64,000 nucleotides of DNA from Deltaproteobacteria bacterium (lineage in GTDB: Bacteria > Desulfobacterota > Desulfarculia > Adiutricales > Adiutricaceae). How positions within the stretch are numbered: position 1 is the first letter of the stretch; the number at the start of each line of letters is the position of its first letter. Below, one piece after another: positions 1 through 8,829 of this stretch. Location: the NCBI GenBank assembly GCA_031276865.1, contig JAISMF010000094.1, positions 33,740 to 97,739 of the forward strand, read 5' to 3'. The translations under genes were made by a program, and so were the position numbers. The notes below the pieces were generated by a model. The model had not been told where the DNA came from and made no database searches. It saw only the letters and a program-made list of their open reading frames with translations.

Positions 1-633
1 GACATCGCCTCCCGGGAGGCCCTCTCCGCCATCAGTTTTGAAAACACCGAGACCGACCGTCACAGCCAGTCCGGCACCAACTTCAGCCTCGGCGGTCAGA
101 ACTGGGCCACCTTCAAACCCATCCAGACCCGAGGCGGCATGGGCAAAGAGGTCTGGAACCTCACCATCCACGGCCGCGACGTCGGAAAGGAGAGGGATCT
201 CTGGATAGCCGCCATGACCAACGGCGAAAACGAGGTGAAGACCCCCGGCCTCAATCACGACATCATCAACGGATTGGATCGCTACTCTTTCGTGGAGATA
301 CAGAACGCCGACAACGGCCCCTGGACGGGGGCCGAGGTTAGGACCCAGTCCAGCGCCCAGCAGGCCTTAGACGCCATCAACGACGCCATGGCCCGCAAGG
401 ACAAGGTCAGAGCGGATATCGGCGCCTTGCAGAACCGCCTGGAGAACACCATCACCAACCTGGAGATCCAGGTGGAGGCCCTCCAGCAGTCCGAAAGCCG
501 CATCTCCGATGTGGACATGGCGACGGAAATGACGGAATTCGTCCGCAACCAGGTCCTCTCGCAGGCCGCCATCTCGATGCTCAGCCAGGCCAACTCTCTC
601 CCGCAAATGGCTCTCTCTCTCTTAAACGGATAA
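1..633 (+). CDS. fliC: Flagellin, C-terminal part (5' end outside window)
   Basis: Filament subunit of the bacterial flagellum, exported through the flagellar type III system. The frame is open from base 1, so the gene starts upstream of the window. The last ~95 residues show the flagellin D0/D1 C-terminal helix: a coiled-coil stretch rich in Gln, Asn, Leu and Glu, then SRISDVDMATEMTEFVRNQV and the end SLPQMALSLLNG. The first ~100 visible residues are less conserved and belong to the variable central domain. Other flagellar genes lie from 18 kb onward, so this flagellin is separated from them by an accessory island and the tonB region. Identity is certain from the C-terminal signature; whether it is the main flagellin or one of several cannot be told. 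Confidence 0.95.
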   Translation, partial: DIASREALSAISFENTETDRHSQSGTNFSLGGQNWATFKPIQTRGGMGKEVWNLTIHGRDVGKERDLWIAAMTNGENEVKTPGLNHDIINGLDRYSFVEIQNADNGPWTGAEVRTQSSAQQALDAINDAMARKDKVRADIGALQNRLENTITNLEIQVEALQQSESRISDVDMATEMTEFVRNQVLSQAAISMLSQANSLPQMALSLLNG

Positions 634-650
634 CACATCTCCTTCCTGAA

Positions 651-702
651 AAGACAAGGACGGCGGTTCCCTTCGGGGTTCCGCCGTCTTTGTCTTCTCC
701 CT
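651..702 (+). terminator. Intrinsic terminator of the flagellin gene
   Basis: A 21-bp near-perfect stem (651-671 with 676-696, three mismatches) closes a TTCG tetraloop, 18 bases after the flagellin stop codon, and runs into a pyrimidine-rich stretch. Class and position fit a strong terminator for a highly expressed gene. Confidence 0.85.
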
Positions 703-928
703 CTATTTTTTCCGCTTTACCTTGAAATCCGCCTCCGGACTGATCGGGCGTCTCCGCAAAAAAAACTAATCCGATCCTCGGCTCCACGGACGCGGCGTTC
801 CGTCATCCGTCCGGTTTTTTCCGGATCGCCTTTTAAAAGATCGCTGTGTAAAAAGTGTAAAGCTAGCTTCACGTATCCAATGAAATTAGCTAAAAGCTTA
901 GTTAAAAGATTGGTAAGTGTAGATTAAA

Positions 929-1096
929 GTAGGGTAGAGGACCGGCGCAGTGGTTTCGTCACCCGACTCCGCCCTGTTTCCAGTCCCCTCCACCCCAAAC
1001 CCCGCGAGCGGATTTCCCGCGCGAGGCTTTCCGGCTGACGCTTCACGATTTCGTTCTCGAGTACCTGGGTTTAAGGTTCAAAATGTCCACCAGCCC
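929..1096 (-). ncRNA. Group II intron 3' end (domains V and VI)
   Basis: Directly downstream of the maturase fragment on the minus strand. Positions 1029-997 fold as a domain V: a ~10-bp lower stem, a two-base bulge and a short upper stem closed by a GAAA-type loop. Positions 996-979 pair with 945-932 as a domain VI stem. Downstream of this stem the sequence ends in a plausible intron 3' terminus (purine-pyrimidine AC at about 930-929). The structure was read by eye. The 5' part of the ribozyme (domains I-IV) is not visible, so the intron cannot splice by itself. Confidence 0.7.
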
Positions 1097-1510
1097 TTAC
1101 ATCTCGTACAAGTCACTTTCCGTGTACTGTTTGTATTTCTTGGTTTTCCACTTGCGCTTCCTTCCCAACCAATGGCGAAACCGGCCCACAACATGTTTAC
1201 TTATCCCTGAATACGCCGAGGATAAGAACCCTACGCTGAAGTAGTTGGCCCGTCCCCTGACAACTTCATTGATTTTCTTCACGATGTGGCTGGCATCCAG
1301 ACTGCCCATGTTGGCGGCAGTCAGGTCATGTACTTTTTCTTTCAGACTGTCAATCTTCTTCCGCGCTGGTTTGGCGCCGAGGCGCCTTTTCTTCTTCTTC
1401 CACGAATACAACTCCGTGAATTCGCAACCCAGGAAGACAAAGCTATCCCCAGGCAGGGTCGCTGCCCGAGTCTTCTCTTTGTTCACAACCAACCCGAGCT
1501 CCTTTTCCAT
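1097..1510 (-). pseudogene. Group II intron reverse transcriptase/maturase, C-terminal fragment
   Basis: Encodes the end of the reverse transcriptase ([12 protein letters not shown], then VFLGCEFTE) followed by the maturase (GIIM) domain with [10 protein letters not shown] and [12 protein letters not shown]. Intact group II maturases have about 400-600 residues; only ~137 remain. The catalytic YADD part of the polymerase is missing because the copy is cut at about 1510-1515, where the methylase/helicase pseudogene begins on the other strand. The ribozyme 3' end follows in the correct place. This is a dead intron remnant. Confidence 0.85.
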
Positions 1511-1513
1511 GAT

Positions 1514-4500
1514 ATGGACGGGATAGACCCGGACCTCCGGATCCCGCCGGGCTACTCCGGAGACTTGGAGGCCCTGAAGAAGGGCCCTGGAGGACCTAGG
1601 GGCGGCGGGCCCGCCGCCATGTTCGCCGACAACCTGGAAAGCCTCCGGATCCTCAAGCGGCCGCGCGCGTCCGGAGATAAGGCAACCGGCGAGGGGCGCG
1701 CCGCCCCGGCGAGATTCCGCGGCTGGGGCGGGCTCCCCCGGGCGTTCGCGACCGATCCCGGGCGGGCCGCGAACGGCGACGGCTGGGAGGTCCGGAGGCG
1801 CGAGCCGCGGTCGCTCCTGACCGATCCCGAGCCGCCTCCGCCAGGCGGACCGTCCTCGACGCCTTCCACACGCCGAAGCCGCTCGCCCGCGCCCGCCATG
1901 TGGAGGCGCCTGGAACGGCTCGGGCTTCGGGGCGGCGGAGGCTTTGAGGCCGCGATCCTGGACCGCGGGCGCGGGAACCTGATCGGGTACGCCCCGGACG
2001 GCAGGCCCGGCTACAGGTTCGTTGGCGCGGAGCTCGACGGGATCACGATCGACATCGCCAGGCTCGTCTACCCGGTCGCGGAGTTCCTCGACACGCCCTT
2101 CAGGGATCTCGACCGGTCCCGCGTCTTCGACGCCGCCGTCGGCCCCCCCCTACGGCCATTCCAGGGCGCGGAACCCTTGGACCCCGAGATATCGGGGTTC
2201 TCCCTCCACAACCGTTTCATCGCGACGACCCTCCGCCACGTCAAGCCCGGAGGGGTCGCCGCCTTCGTCGTCAGCGCCTTCCTCCTGGACCGGAAGGACA
2301 TGTCCGCTCGGCGGGACATAGCCTCCCGCGCCGAGCTCCCGGGGGCCCCGAGGCTCCCTTCCGGGACGTTTTGCGAGACCGGCCTGACCGAGGTCACGGC
2401 CGACCTGGCGGTGTTCGGGGTCGCGCCGGAGGACAGGCTCCCGTGCGAGACCGAGCGGACGCCCGCGGAGAAGCTCTTCGCGCGCGCCGTGGAGGGCGCC
2501 AACCCGACGGTCCGGGACAAGGACGACGACGGGAAGTCCCGCAAAAACGAGCGCGAGACCGAGATCGCCGCCAGGAAGGCCGAGGTCCTCCGCCAGGTTT
2601 TCCGCGCCCGGGTCTCCGGCAACCCGGCGGCCGGAAGGGCCGCCGAGGCCGCCTTCGACTCCCGGTTCAACCGGCACGTGCCGCCCTCCCACGACGGCTC
2701 GTTTTACGAGTTCCCCGGCATGTCCTCGACCGTCACCCTCGGGCCCCACCAGAAGAACGCCGTCTACAGGGGGCTCAGGAGGGCGGGGCCCTCATAGACC
2801 ACGCGATGGGGGCCGGCAAGACCATGACCGCCTGCGCCTTGGTCATGGAGTCCAGGCGCGCCGGACGGCGCCGGAGGCCCGCGATCGTGGTCCCGAACCC
2901 CCTCCTTTACCAGTGGCGGAACGAGTTCCAGAGGCTTTCGCCCCGCGGCGGGGATCCTGGTCGCCGAGAAGGACGACTTCACGCGCGACCGCGGGATGGG
3001 CTTCTTTTCCAGGATGGCGGCCTCCGACCGGGACGCCGTGATAATCTCCCGTTCCGGGTTCACGCGCCTGGCGCTCCCCGAGAACACCCTCGAAAGGACC
3101 TGCCGCGGGGAGCTCCGGACCCCGCGGCAGGCGCTCCCGCGAGAGAAGGACTCGTACCGGCCGGGAAACCGGCTCCCCGTCAAAAGGCTCGAGACCGCCA
3201 AACGGGACGGGGAGAACGCGCTCGAGAAGCTCGCGGCCGAGGAGGGGTAGGACCCCTTCGATTTCGAGGATCTCGGAATCGACGTGCTGGCGGTGGACGA
3301 GAGCCGGTACTTCAAGAACCTGTTCCTCCACGCCAGGATCGAGGCGGCCGGGCTCGGGAACAGCGCCGGCTCCAAAAGGACCTTCGACATGCACGTCAAG
3401 CGCCGCCACGCGACCGAGCGCAACGGCGGGCGCGGCGCGTTCTTCCTCGCCGGGACCCCCGTCGCCAACTCCCTTTCGGAGGTCCACACCCCGCTAAGAT
3501 ACCCGCGGCCCGAAAGGCTCAGGGCCCTGGGTGTCGAGGGGTTCGACTCCTGGGCCTCCGAGTTCGCCTGGGTCGCCCCGGATCCGATCTCGACCCCGCC
3601 GGAAAGAAGCACGCGGCCGTCAACAGGCTGTCGAAATTCACCAACGCGCCGGAGCATAGGGCGTGTTTCAGGGAGATCGCCGACGCGGCGACCCCGAAGG
3701 ACATCGCCGATTCCGGATGGGCGCCGGGCTCCTCCCCCGCGCCCCCCCCTTTTTACGGGGGCGTGGCCAGATACGTGGCCGCCCCGGGATCCCCCCTCCA
3801 GGCCGCGCTCATGGAGGACGTCGCGGCCCGCCTCGCCGCGCCGTTCCCCGACCCCGGCGCGGACGAGCCGTTCAAGGCCACGACCGAGGGCAGGCTCGGG
3901 GCCCTCTCCGACCGCCTCATCGACCCCGACGCCCCGGATTTCCCGCGGTCCAAGATCAACATGGCGGTCGACAACATATTCAGGGAGTACGAGGCCGCCT
4001 CCCCCTGTTTCGGGACGCGGATAGTCTTCCGCGATCTCTCCCCACCCGCCCCCGCGCCCCCGGCGGGTATTCCGTCTACGGCGAGGTCAGGGACAAGCTC
4101 GCTTCCCGCGGGGCGCCGAAACGGGAGATCGCCTTCGCCGGCTTCCGCGAGACAGACGCCGAAAGGGATCGGCGAGTCCCGTTACCGCTCCGACAGGCCG
4201 GACCACGACTTCTCCAAAGGCGAACGGGTGAGCTCGGCCGGGCTCACGCGGCGGCTAGACAAGCTCATCGATGACAAGATACCCCGCGACCACCGTACCG
4301 GGCTCAGCGCGCGCGCCAAGGAGGCCGAAGGGGCCGAAGGCGTCCGGGAGGCCCTCAAGGCCTCCTTCGACGGCGCGGACGAGCTGGCCGGGCTCTGGGT
4401 GGAGCTAGAGAAGGTCGAACGGACCCTCGCCGGGCCCCCCGCCCCCGCGATCCCGCCGCCCGAAAAGCCGGAAATCCCGGAGACTCCGGACGACGGGGAT

Positions 4501-4600
4501 CCGGGGTCAGGGGACGGCGAGCCCCCCCCCTCAAGCGGGCCGTCCCGCTGGCGGCGCGAGGGAGACGCCCCGGGACGCGGTCCCGAGACCGGGACGCGCT
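1514..4600 (+). pseudogene. Decayed DNA methylase/SNF2-like helicase (phage/plasmid type)
   Basis: A very GC-rich remnant of the large fused N6-adenine methylase plus superfamily 2 helicase found on phages and conjugative elements. In frame 2, residues near 1619-2790 show FRGWGGL, a Rossmann methylase region with [17 protein letters not shown], and KPGGVAAFVVSAFLLDRKD. The reading then moves to frame 1 at about 2780 (ALIDHAMGAGKT, a Walker A-like helicase motif, then PNPLLYQWRNEF). It shifts to frame 2 at about 2950-3590 (LAVDESRYFKNL, FLAGTPVANSLSEV), back to frame 1 (RLSKFTNAPEHR), and to frame 3 near 4060-4130 (YSVYGEVRDKL). There is a stop codon at 3248. The NPPF-type methylase motif is degraded to VGPPLRPF, and much of the helicase C-terminus is deleted. 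Start and end are approximate. Non-functional. Confidence 0.8.
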
Positions 4601-4710
4601 CCCGTCCGGCGGTATTGATACGCCACGCGGCTTATGTTATTAAAGATCCGGGACGCGCGAGCGCGCCATGGCCGCGCGGAAGCGGCCGGGACGCCCGCCA
4701 AGGGAAAGCC

Positions 4711-5202
4711 ATGCCATACGCCGGAAAAAAGAACGCCCCGACCGCGCCTGTTTCGGAGAGCCTGATTTACGAGGGGCGCGACAGGGAATACTGGGCCTCC
4801 TACCGGGGCGGGGACGTCCCCGCCGCGCATCTGGCGGCCAGGCACTGGCAACTGCCGGCGGATTTCCCCTTCTGGGACATCGCCCTTCCAGGAGGCTGGA
4901 CCGCCGCCCACGAGGGCGCCCGGTACGGCTCTCTCCCTGACGGTTTCGACCGCTGGGAGCTCGCCACCGATGCGGGCAGCACCGTGGCGCACGTGGCGGC
5001 GGATTACGGGAACCTTCCCGAAGATTTCGACCGCTGGGAGCTCCGGAACGGCAGCGGATGGACGGTGGCGATGTGCGCGGGACTCAACGGGACTCTTCCG
5101 GAAGGTTTCGACCGCTGGGACCTGGCCGGAGAGACCGCTCGGCGGGCCGTCCGGAACATGGCCGGCCCGCCGAGGCGGAGGCTTCACCGCTTCATCTTCT
5201 GA
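4711..5202 (+). CDS. Small repeat protein with ankyrin-like ~27-residue units
   Basis: A 163-residue soluble protein with four degenerate units of 26-27 residues. Each contains a helix like TVAHVAADYGNLP followed by DFDRWEL. The conserved LP pairs fall at residues 49, 75, 102 and 129. The helix motif resembles ankyrin-type repeats; assignment to a named family is inference. The start ATG at 4711 has AGGG seven bases upstream. The frame is also open upstream, but that sequence looks like the tail of the methylase pseudogene. The gene sits between that pseudogene and the Fic gene and is intact, unlike its upstream neighbour. Function unknown; a protein-protein interaction role would fit the fold. 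Confidence 0.6.
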   Translation: MPYAGKKNAPTAPVSESLIYEGRDREYWASYRGGDVPAAHLAARHWQLPADFPFWDIALPGGWTAAHEGARYGSLPDGFDRWELATDAGSTVAHVAADYGNLPEDFDRWELRNGSGWTVAMCAGLNGTLPEGFDRWDLAGETARRAVRNMAGPPRRRLHRFIF

Positions 5203-5252
5203 TTATCCCCGGCAGGACGTCGAGGAAGCCCCAAAGCCGAAGAGCGCTTTAA

Positions 5253-6059
5253 ATGCCCGATGACATCTTGAAGCGGATCGACCAGAATCGCGCGATAATA
5301 TCCAAGCACCGGCCTTTCGACACGCCGGAGACCCTAAAAGCGATCAGGGAATATTACGACGCGGGGCTGGTATGGAGTTCCAACGCCCTCGAAGGCTTCT
5401 CCTACACCATGTCCGAGACCGAACTGCTCATGAGGGAAGGGATCGTGACGGGGGGGAAGAGATACCGTGACACATGCGCGGTCGTCAACCTGAAAAAGGC
5501 CCTGGACAGCATGTACGGGCTCGCGCCCGCCCGTGAAGTCACCGAAAGCGATATACTGGAATTCCACCGGCTGCTGGGCGACAGCCTTGGCAACGACGCC
5601 GTTCTTGGTGCTTACAGGGACGCGCGGGTTTACGTGGGTGACGAGGAGCTGCCGATGCCGGAGAAAGTCCCCGGAATGCTGTCCGGGTTTTACGGCTTCC
5701 TCGAAAACGAACGCGAGAGGCACCATCCCGCGGTTTTCGCGGCGCTCGCGCATCTCAAATTCGTAGCCATCCATCCGTTCGCCGACGGAAACGGCAGGGT
5801 GTCAAGAATGATCTTGAACACCGTTCTTATCCAGAACGGCTATCTTCCCGTGACGATCGTGCCGGCCGAACACCGGCGGTATAACGAGGCTATCAGGAGC
5901 TCAAAACAACACGATCTCGGCGGCGAGTTCGTCACGTTCATATGCCAGAAAGAATCTGACTCGCAAAAGGATTTTATAAGATTCATGAAATTCGACCCGC
6001 GCCCCGCGGACGGGACCGGCAAGCCGGCCCGGCGCGGCCAACGACGGCCGAAACCATGA
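5253..6059 (+). CDS. Fic family protein (AMP-transferase type)
   Basis: Fic proteins usually transfer AMP (or another phosphate-containing group) to target hydroxyl side chains. The full signature HPFADGNGRVSR is present at residues 174-185, including the catalytic His and the anion-binding Asn-Gly-Arg. An N-terminal inhibitory motif SNALEG (residues 43-48) matches the [S/T]xxxE[G/N] rule, so this is a self-inhibited class II Fic with no separate antitoxin needed. Length (268 aa) is normal; the C-terminal ~25 residues are Pro/Arg/Gly-rich. It starts 50 bases after the repeat-protein gene. No antitoxin-like ORF is adjacent. Substrate unknown. Confidence 0.9.
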   Translation: MPDDILKRIDQNRAIISKHRPFDTPETLKAIREYYDAGLVWSSNALEGFSYTMSETELLMREGIVTGGKRYRDTCAVVNLKKALDSMYGLAPAREVTESDILEFHRLLGDSLGNDAVLGAYRDARVYVGDEELPMPEKVPGMLSGFYGFLENERERHHPAVFAALAHLKFVAIHPFADGNGRVSRMILNTVLIQNGYLPVTIVPAEHRRYNEAIRSSKQHDLGGEFVTFICQKESDSQKDFIRFMKFDPRPADGTGKPARRGQRRPKP

Positions 6060-7554
6060 ATCAGAGGATACGCGCGACGGCGCCGATCAGCGCGTCCACC
6101 GGCGGGCGGAGTCATGATCAGGAAAGCCGAATGCGAACGGATCTCCCGTCCGGAGTCTGGACAGAACCGATCCTGGCGAAACAGCGCGTGTACCGCGTCA
6201 CTCGAAAACAACAATCGAACAAGAACCGGGAGCACGCATGTCCATTCACTGCCTGAAAGAGGATCCGATCCGAAAGCCGATCCGCAAAAAAGCCCGCGGC
6301 CGTCAGGCGTCCGGGCGGTGTCCAGATTCTGGCATTCCGAAGCGGTAAACATCGGCGTTTGATTCGGCATCCGAACTCATCCGCCCGCCGCGGGATCATT
6401 ATACTTATCCTTTGCCGACGAGGAATTTGTTCTCTGCGTAAATTTTTTCGCACTTTATCATCAGCCATAATCTATCACGTATACGTCATGATGTTCAGGC
6501 GTTAAAACACCACCGTATTCATGACCTTTCCCGTCTGTAGAACAGATATTAAAGTTGTTAGAATATTAGAATATATAGAAATAAAGATGCGGTTGAAAAA
6601 GCTTTTCATATTATGAAAAGTGAATTGAGCAGGAAAAGAACTACTCAAATGCATAGTATTGAACGAATTGAAGGTCATAAAAAAATATTCTACTATAACT
6701 TGAGAGTTCCCGTCAACGAAAAAGAAGCCCAAAAGTTCCCGTGATCGCTATAACCAGAAAATATTTTTCAAGCGATCGATGGGCTAACCCGAGCCCCCTC
6801 ATGTAGAGATTTTTTTTTGGGGGGGTTGCACAGCGATCTTAAAAAATTCACCTGAGGCCGAGTCGGAGGATGGCGCCCCTCAAACGGGGATATAGTCCTT
6901 CCCCGGAAAACCGGCGGCCGTGTTTTCTTTCGAAATCGCGCTTCCCGTTTGGGAAAAAGGGCGTCCCGCCCCCGCTTTTCCGCGGTGCGGGCGTCCCCGG
7001 CCCCTAAAAAATCAAGAGCCGTCGGCCCGGGTCTCGACGTCTATCAGCGGGCGAAAAAAGTTCCGCGGCTAAAATTTTATGAACATTTAAAATATATTTA
7101 ATTAGCTGTGATAATGTATATTTTCGCCTATCAGTAAACAATATCAAAATCAAGACTATTTTTGAATAAATAGCGTTCCACCCCCCCCCGCGTTTTCATG
7201 GACCGCTTTGAAAAAACCACCCGGGGCGAAAAGAATTACGCCCGCGTTTCAAACGGGGAAGCGCTCGTTTCCCGAAAAACGCGCGGCCGTTACGTTACAG
7301 CGGAAGCCCTCGCTCTCCAACTGAGGCGGGCCCGAAAAAAAGTGAATCGCTAGGCTGGGAGTTTCAACATCTTTTCGAAGCCGAAAATATTCCGCATTTA
7401 AAATTTTTAAATATATTTAATTAGATGTCATAAATAATATTTTCGCATCTCAGTAAATAATATCCTAATTAGGTATATTTTTGGATAAAAATATCAAAGG
7501 TTATAATTTCGTCCCATAGACTTCCCCCTTCCCCTTTCAAATTCAGGGAAAGCC
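6060..7554. other. Gene-poor stretch
   Basis: About 1.5 kb with no convincing coding region. Short open frames here lack ribosome binding sites and family-like composition. Base composition alternates abruptly between GC-rich blocks (6840-7060, 7190-7380) and AT-rich blocks (6480-6800, 7065-7180, 7390-7510). The AT-rich modules at 7085 and 7395 are related to each other and listed separately. Confidence 0.6.
7085..7490 (+). repeat. Two diverged AT-rich direct repeat modules
   Basis: 7085-7171 and 7395-7490 share the same order of blocks: ATTTAAAA, ATATATTTAATTAG, ATATTTTCGC, TCAGTAAA, AATATC, and TATTTTTGGATAAA or similar. Spacing is about 310 bases and identity by eye about 80 percent. The GC-rich spacer is not repeated in the same way. 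No coding frame is conserved between the two copies. Confidence 0.7.
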
Positions 7555-7646
7555 TTACGCGTCAAGGGCCAAAGCCGGAGAGAAACTTGTCTGATAGGCG
7601 CCGGAACCACTCTCTCCGAAGTATTTTAGACAAGCCCGACGCGTAA
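7555..7646. other. Nested and crossing inverted repeats upstream of the B12 operon promoter
   Basis: An outer 9-bp inverted repeat (7555-7563 with 7638-7646) encloses two 7-bp complementary pairs: 7576-7582 with 7612-7618, and 7586-7592 with 7628-7634. The inner pairs cross each other, as in an H-type pseudoknot. The block ends 41 bases before the -35 element of the exbB promoter. It could be a structured RNA or a set of DNA operator sites. Read by eye; function not established. Confidence 0.4.
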
Positions 7647-7687
7647 AATCTCCGCCGCAGTTTCAGGAATGAAAAGCTTTTTTAGTC

Positions 7688-7716
7688 TTGACATCGCCAT
7701 TTCAGCTGTCTAGAAT
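7688..7716 (+). promoter_or_regulatory. Sigma-70 promoter of the exbB-exbD-tonB operon
   Basis: TTGACA at 7688-7693, a 17-base spacer, and TAGAAT at 7711-7716. The predicted transcription start (about 7723) falls exactly at the first base of the riboswitch P1 stem, which strongly supports both calls. Confidence 0.85.
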
Positions 7717-7723
7717 AATACCC

Positions 7724-7892
7724 GATAGGAGCCGTAGCGGCTTAAAAGGGAACCCCGTGCGAGTCGGGGACGAGCCCATCGCTGTAATTCCAATAAAAAT
7801 TTTTTTCGCCTCTCCGCGGCCACTGACTTTGGCGCTTACGCGATCTCGGGAAGGCCCGGCGAAAAACGGATAAGTCAGAAGACCTGCCTATC
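7724..7892 (+). promoter_or_regulatory. Cobalamin riboswitch
   Basis: All main parts of the B12 aptamer are visible. The P1 stem is GATAGG (7724-7729) with CCTATC (7887-7892). The conserved core has AAAAGGGAA, then CCCCGTGCGAGTCGGGG, then GCCCATCGCTGTAAT. A GGCCACTG element and GGGAAGGC follow further 3'. The closing B12 box reads AGTCAGAAGACCTGCC. The element lies in the leader of exbB-exbD-tonB and is followed by an intrinsic terminator, so B12 binding should switch transcription off. The switch logic is inferred from the family and the terminator. Confidence 0.92.
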
Positions 7893-7971
7893 ATTTCCCC
7901 GTCCTTTCCGCTCGGGGAGCGAATGAGCGGATCCGCGGCCTTAAAACAACTATTTCCAGGATTATTGGGCG

Positions 7972-8010
7972 TCCCGGTTCACAATATATAGTGATTCGGG
8001 ATTTTTTTTT
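7972..8010 (+). terminator. Riboswitch expression platform: leader terminator
   Basis: The stem TCCCGGTTCAC (7972-7982) pairs with GTGATTCGGGA (7991-8001) with one mismatch and one G-U pair. The loop is 8 bases, followed immediately by nine T. It lies 80 bases after the B12 aptamer and 38 bases before exbB, the position expected for an intrinsic terminator controlled by the riboswitch. The alternative antiterminator pairing was not worked out. Confidence 0.75.
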
Positions 8011-8047
8011 ATTTCCCTCACTTTGAAAAATTCTGAAGGAAGCGACC

Positions 8048-8743
8048 TTGCCGGACTATTCTATTTCACACATGTTTCTAAACGCGGATCGGGTAGTGCA
8101 GGGGGTCATGGTCCTCCTGTTTCTGGCCTCAGTTTCCTGCTGGGTGGTCATCCTGGAGAAGGCCGTGCTTTTAAAACAGTCCAGCGTGGCGGTGTGGCGC
8201 TTCAAAAAGTTGGCCGCCAAACTCACCGACTCGGTCAACCCCGACGATTTTCCCAGCTTCGCCGCCAAGATAGTGGAGGCCGGAGTGAATGAGAGCAGGG
8301 ACACCGCCGGTCACGAGACCCGCGCCGATTTTAGGGAACGGGTGGAAAGGGCCATGCGGGTGATCCTTTCCGGCCGGATAGACCGGCTGGAAAACCGGGT
8401 GAACCTCCTGGCCACGGTGGGCTCCACCAGCCCCTTCGTGGGTCTCTTCGGAACCGTCTGGGGCATCATGCACAGCTTCATAGGCATCGCCGCCTCCGGC
8501 GAGACCACCCTCGCGGTGGTGGCCCCGGGCATCGCCGAGGCCCTCTTCGCCACGGCCATGGGGCTGGTGGCCGCCATCCCCGCCGTCATCGCCTTCAATA
8601 AAATTAACAGCACCATGCAGAAGATGACCAAGGAGGCCCTGGCCGGCATCGCCCTGGTGGGGAACTCCCTTTCGCGGATCCATTTCACCGACGAGGATCG
8701 AGGCGGAACGCCGCTGCGGCTGAAGAAAGCCCAGGAGTCCTAA
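8048..8743 (+). CDS. exbB: ExbB/TolQ-type proton channel subunit
   Basis: Inner-membrane subunit that, with ExbD, uses the proton gradient to energise TonB. The 231-residue length is normal. Three membrane segments lie near residues 18-36, 115-137 and 155-178, and the MotA/TolQ/ExbB signature runs through GSTSPFVGLFGTVWGIMHSF and IAEALFATAMGLVAAIPAV. I use the TTG at 8048 because AAGGA lies about seven bases upstream; an in-frame ATG at 8072 is an alternative. By sequence alone TolQ is as likely as ExbB. The B12 riboswitch upstream, the tonB gene downstream and the absence of tolB/pal favour ExbB. Confidence 0.88.
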   Translation: MPDYSISHMFLNADRVVQGVMVLLFLASVSCWVVILEKAVLLKQSSVAVWRFKKLAAKLTDSVNPDDFPSFAAKIVEAGVNESRDTAGHETRADFRERVERAMRVILSGRIDRLENRVNLLATVGSTSPFVGLFGTVWGIMHSFIGIAASGETTLAVVAPGIAEALFATAMGLVAAIPAVIAFNKINSTMQKMTKEALAGIALVGNSLSRIHFTDEDRGGTPLRLKKAQES

Positions 8744-8829
8744 AAAACATCAGGCCCGGGGCGCCTTCCGGCGCCCCGGGCCGCCTTAAACGCCGCCAAG
8801 GCGGCCACGAAGTTTAAAAGGTTCGGCTT

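Noticed and set aside
1286..1513. 5' extension of the methylase/helicase reading frame
   Set aside because: This part is antisense to the group II maturase fragment; its open frame is a shadow.
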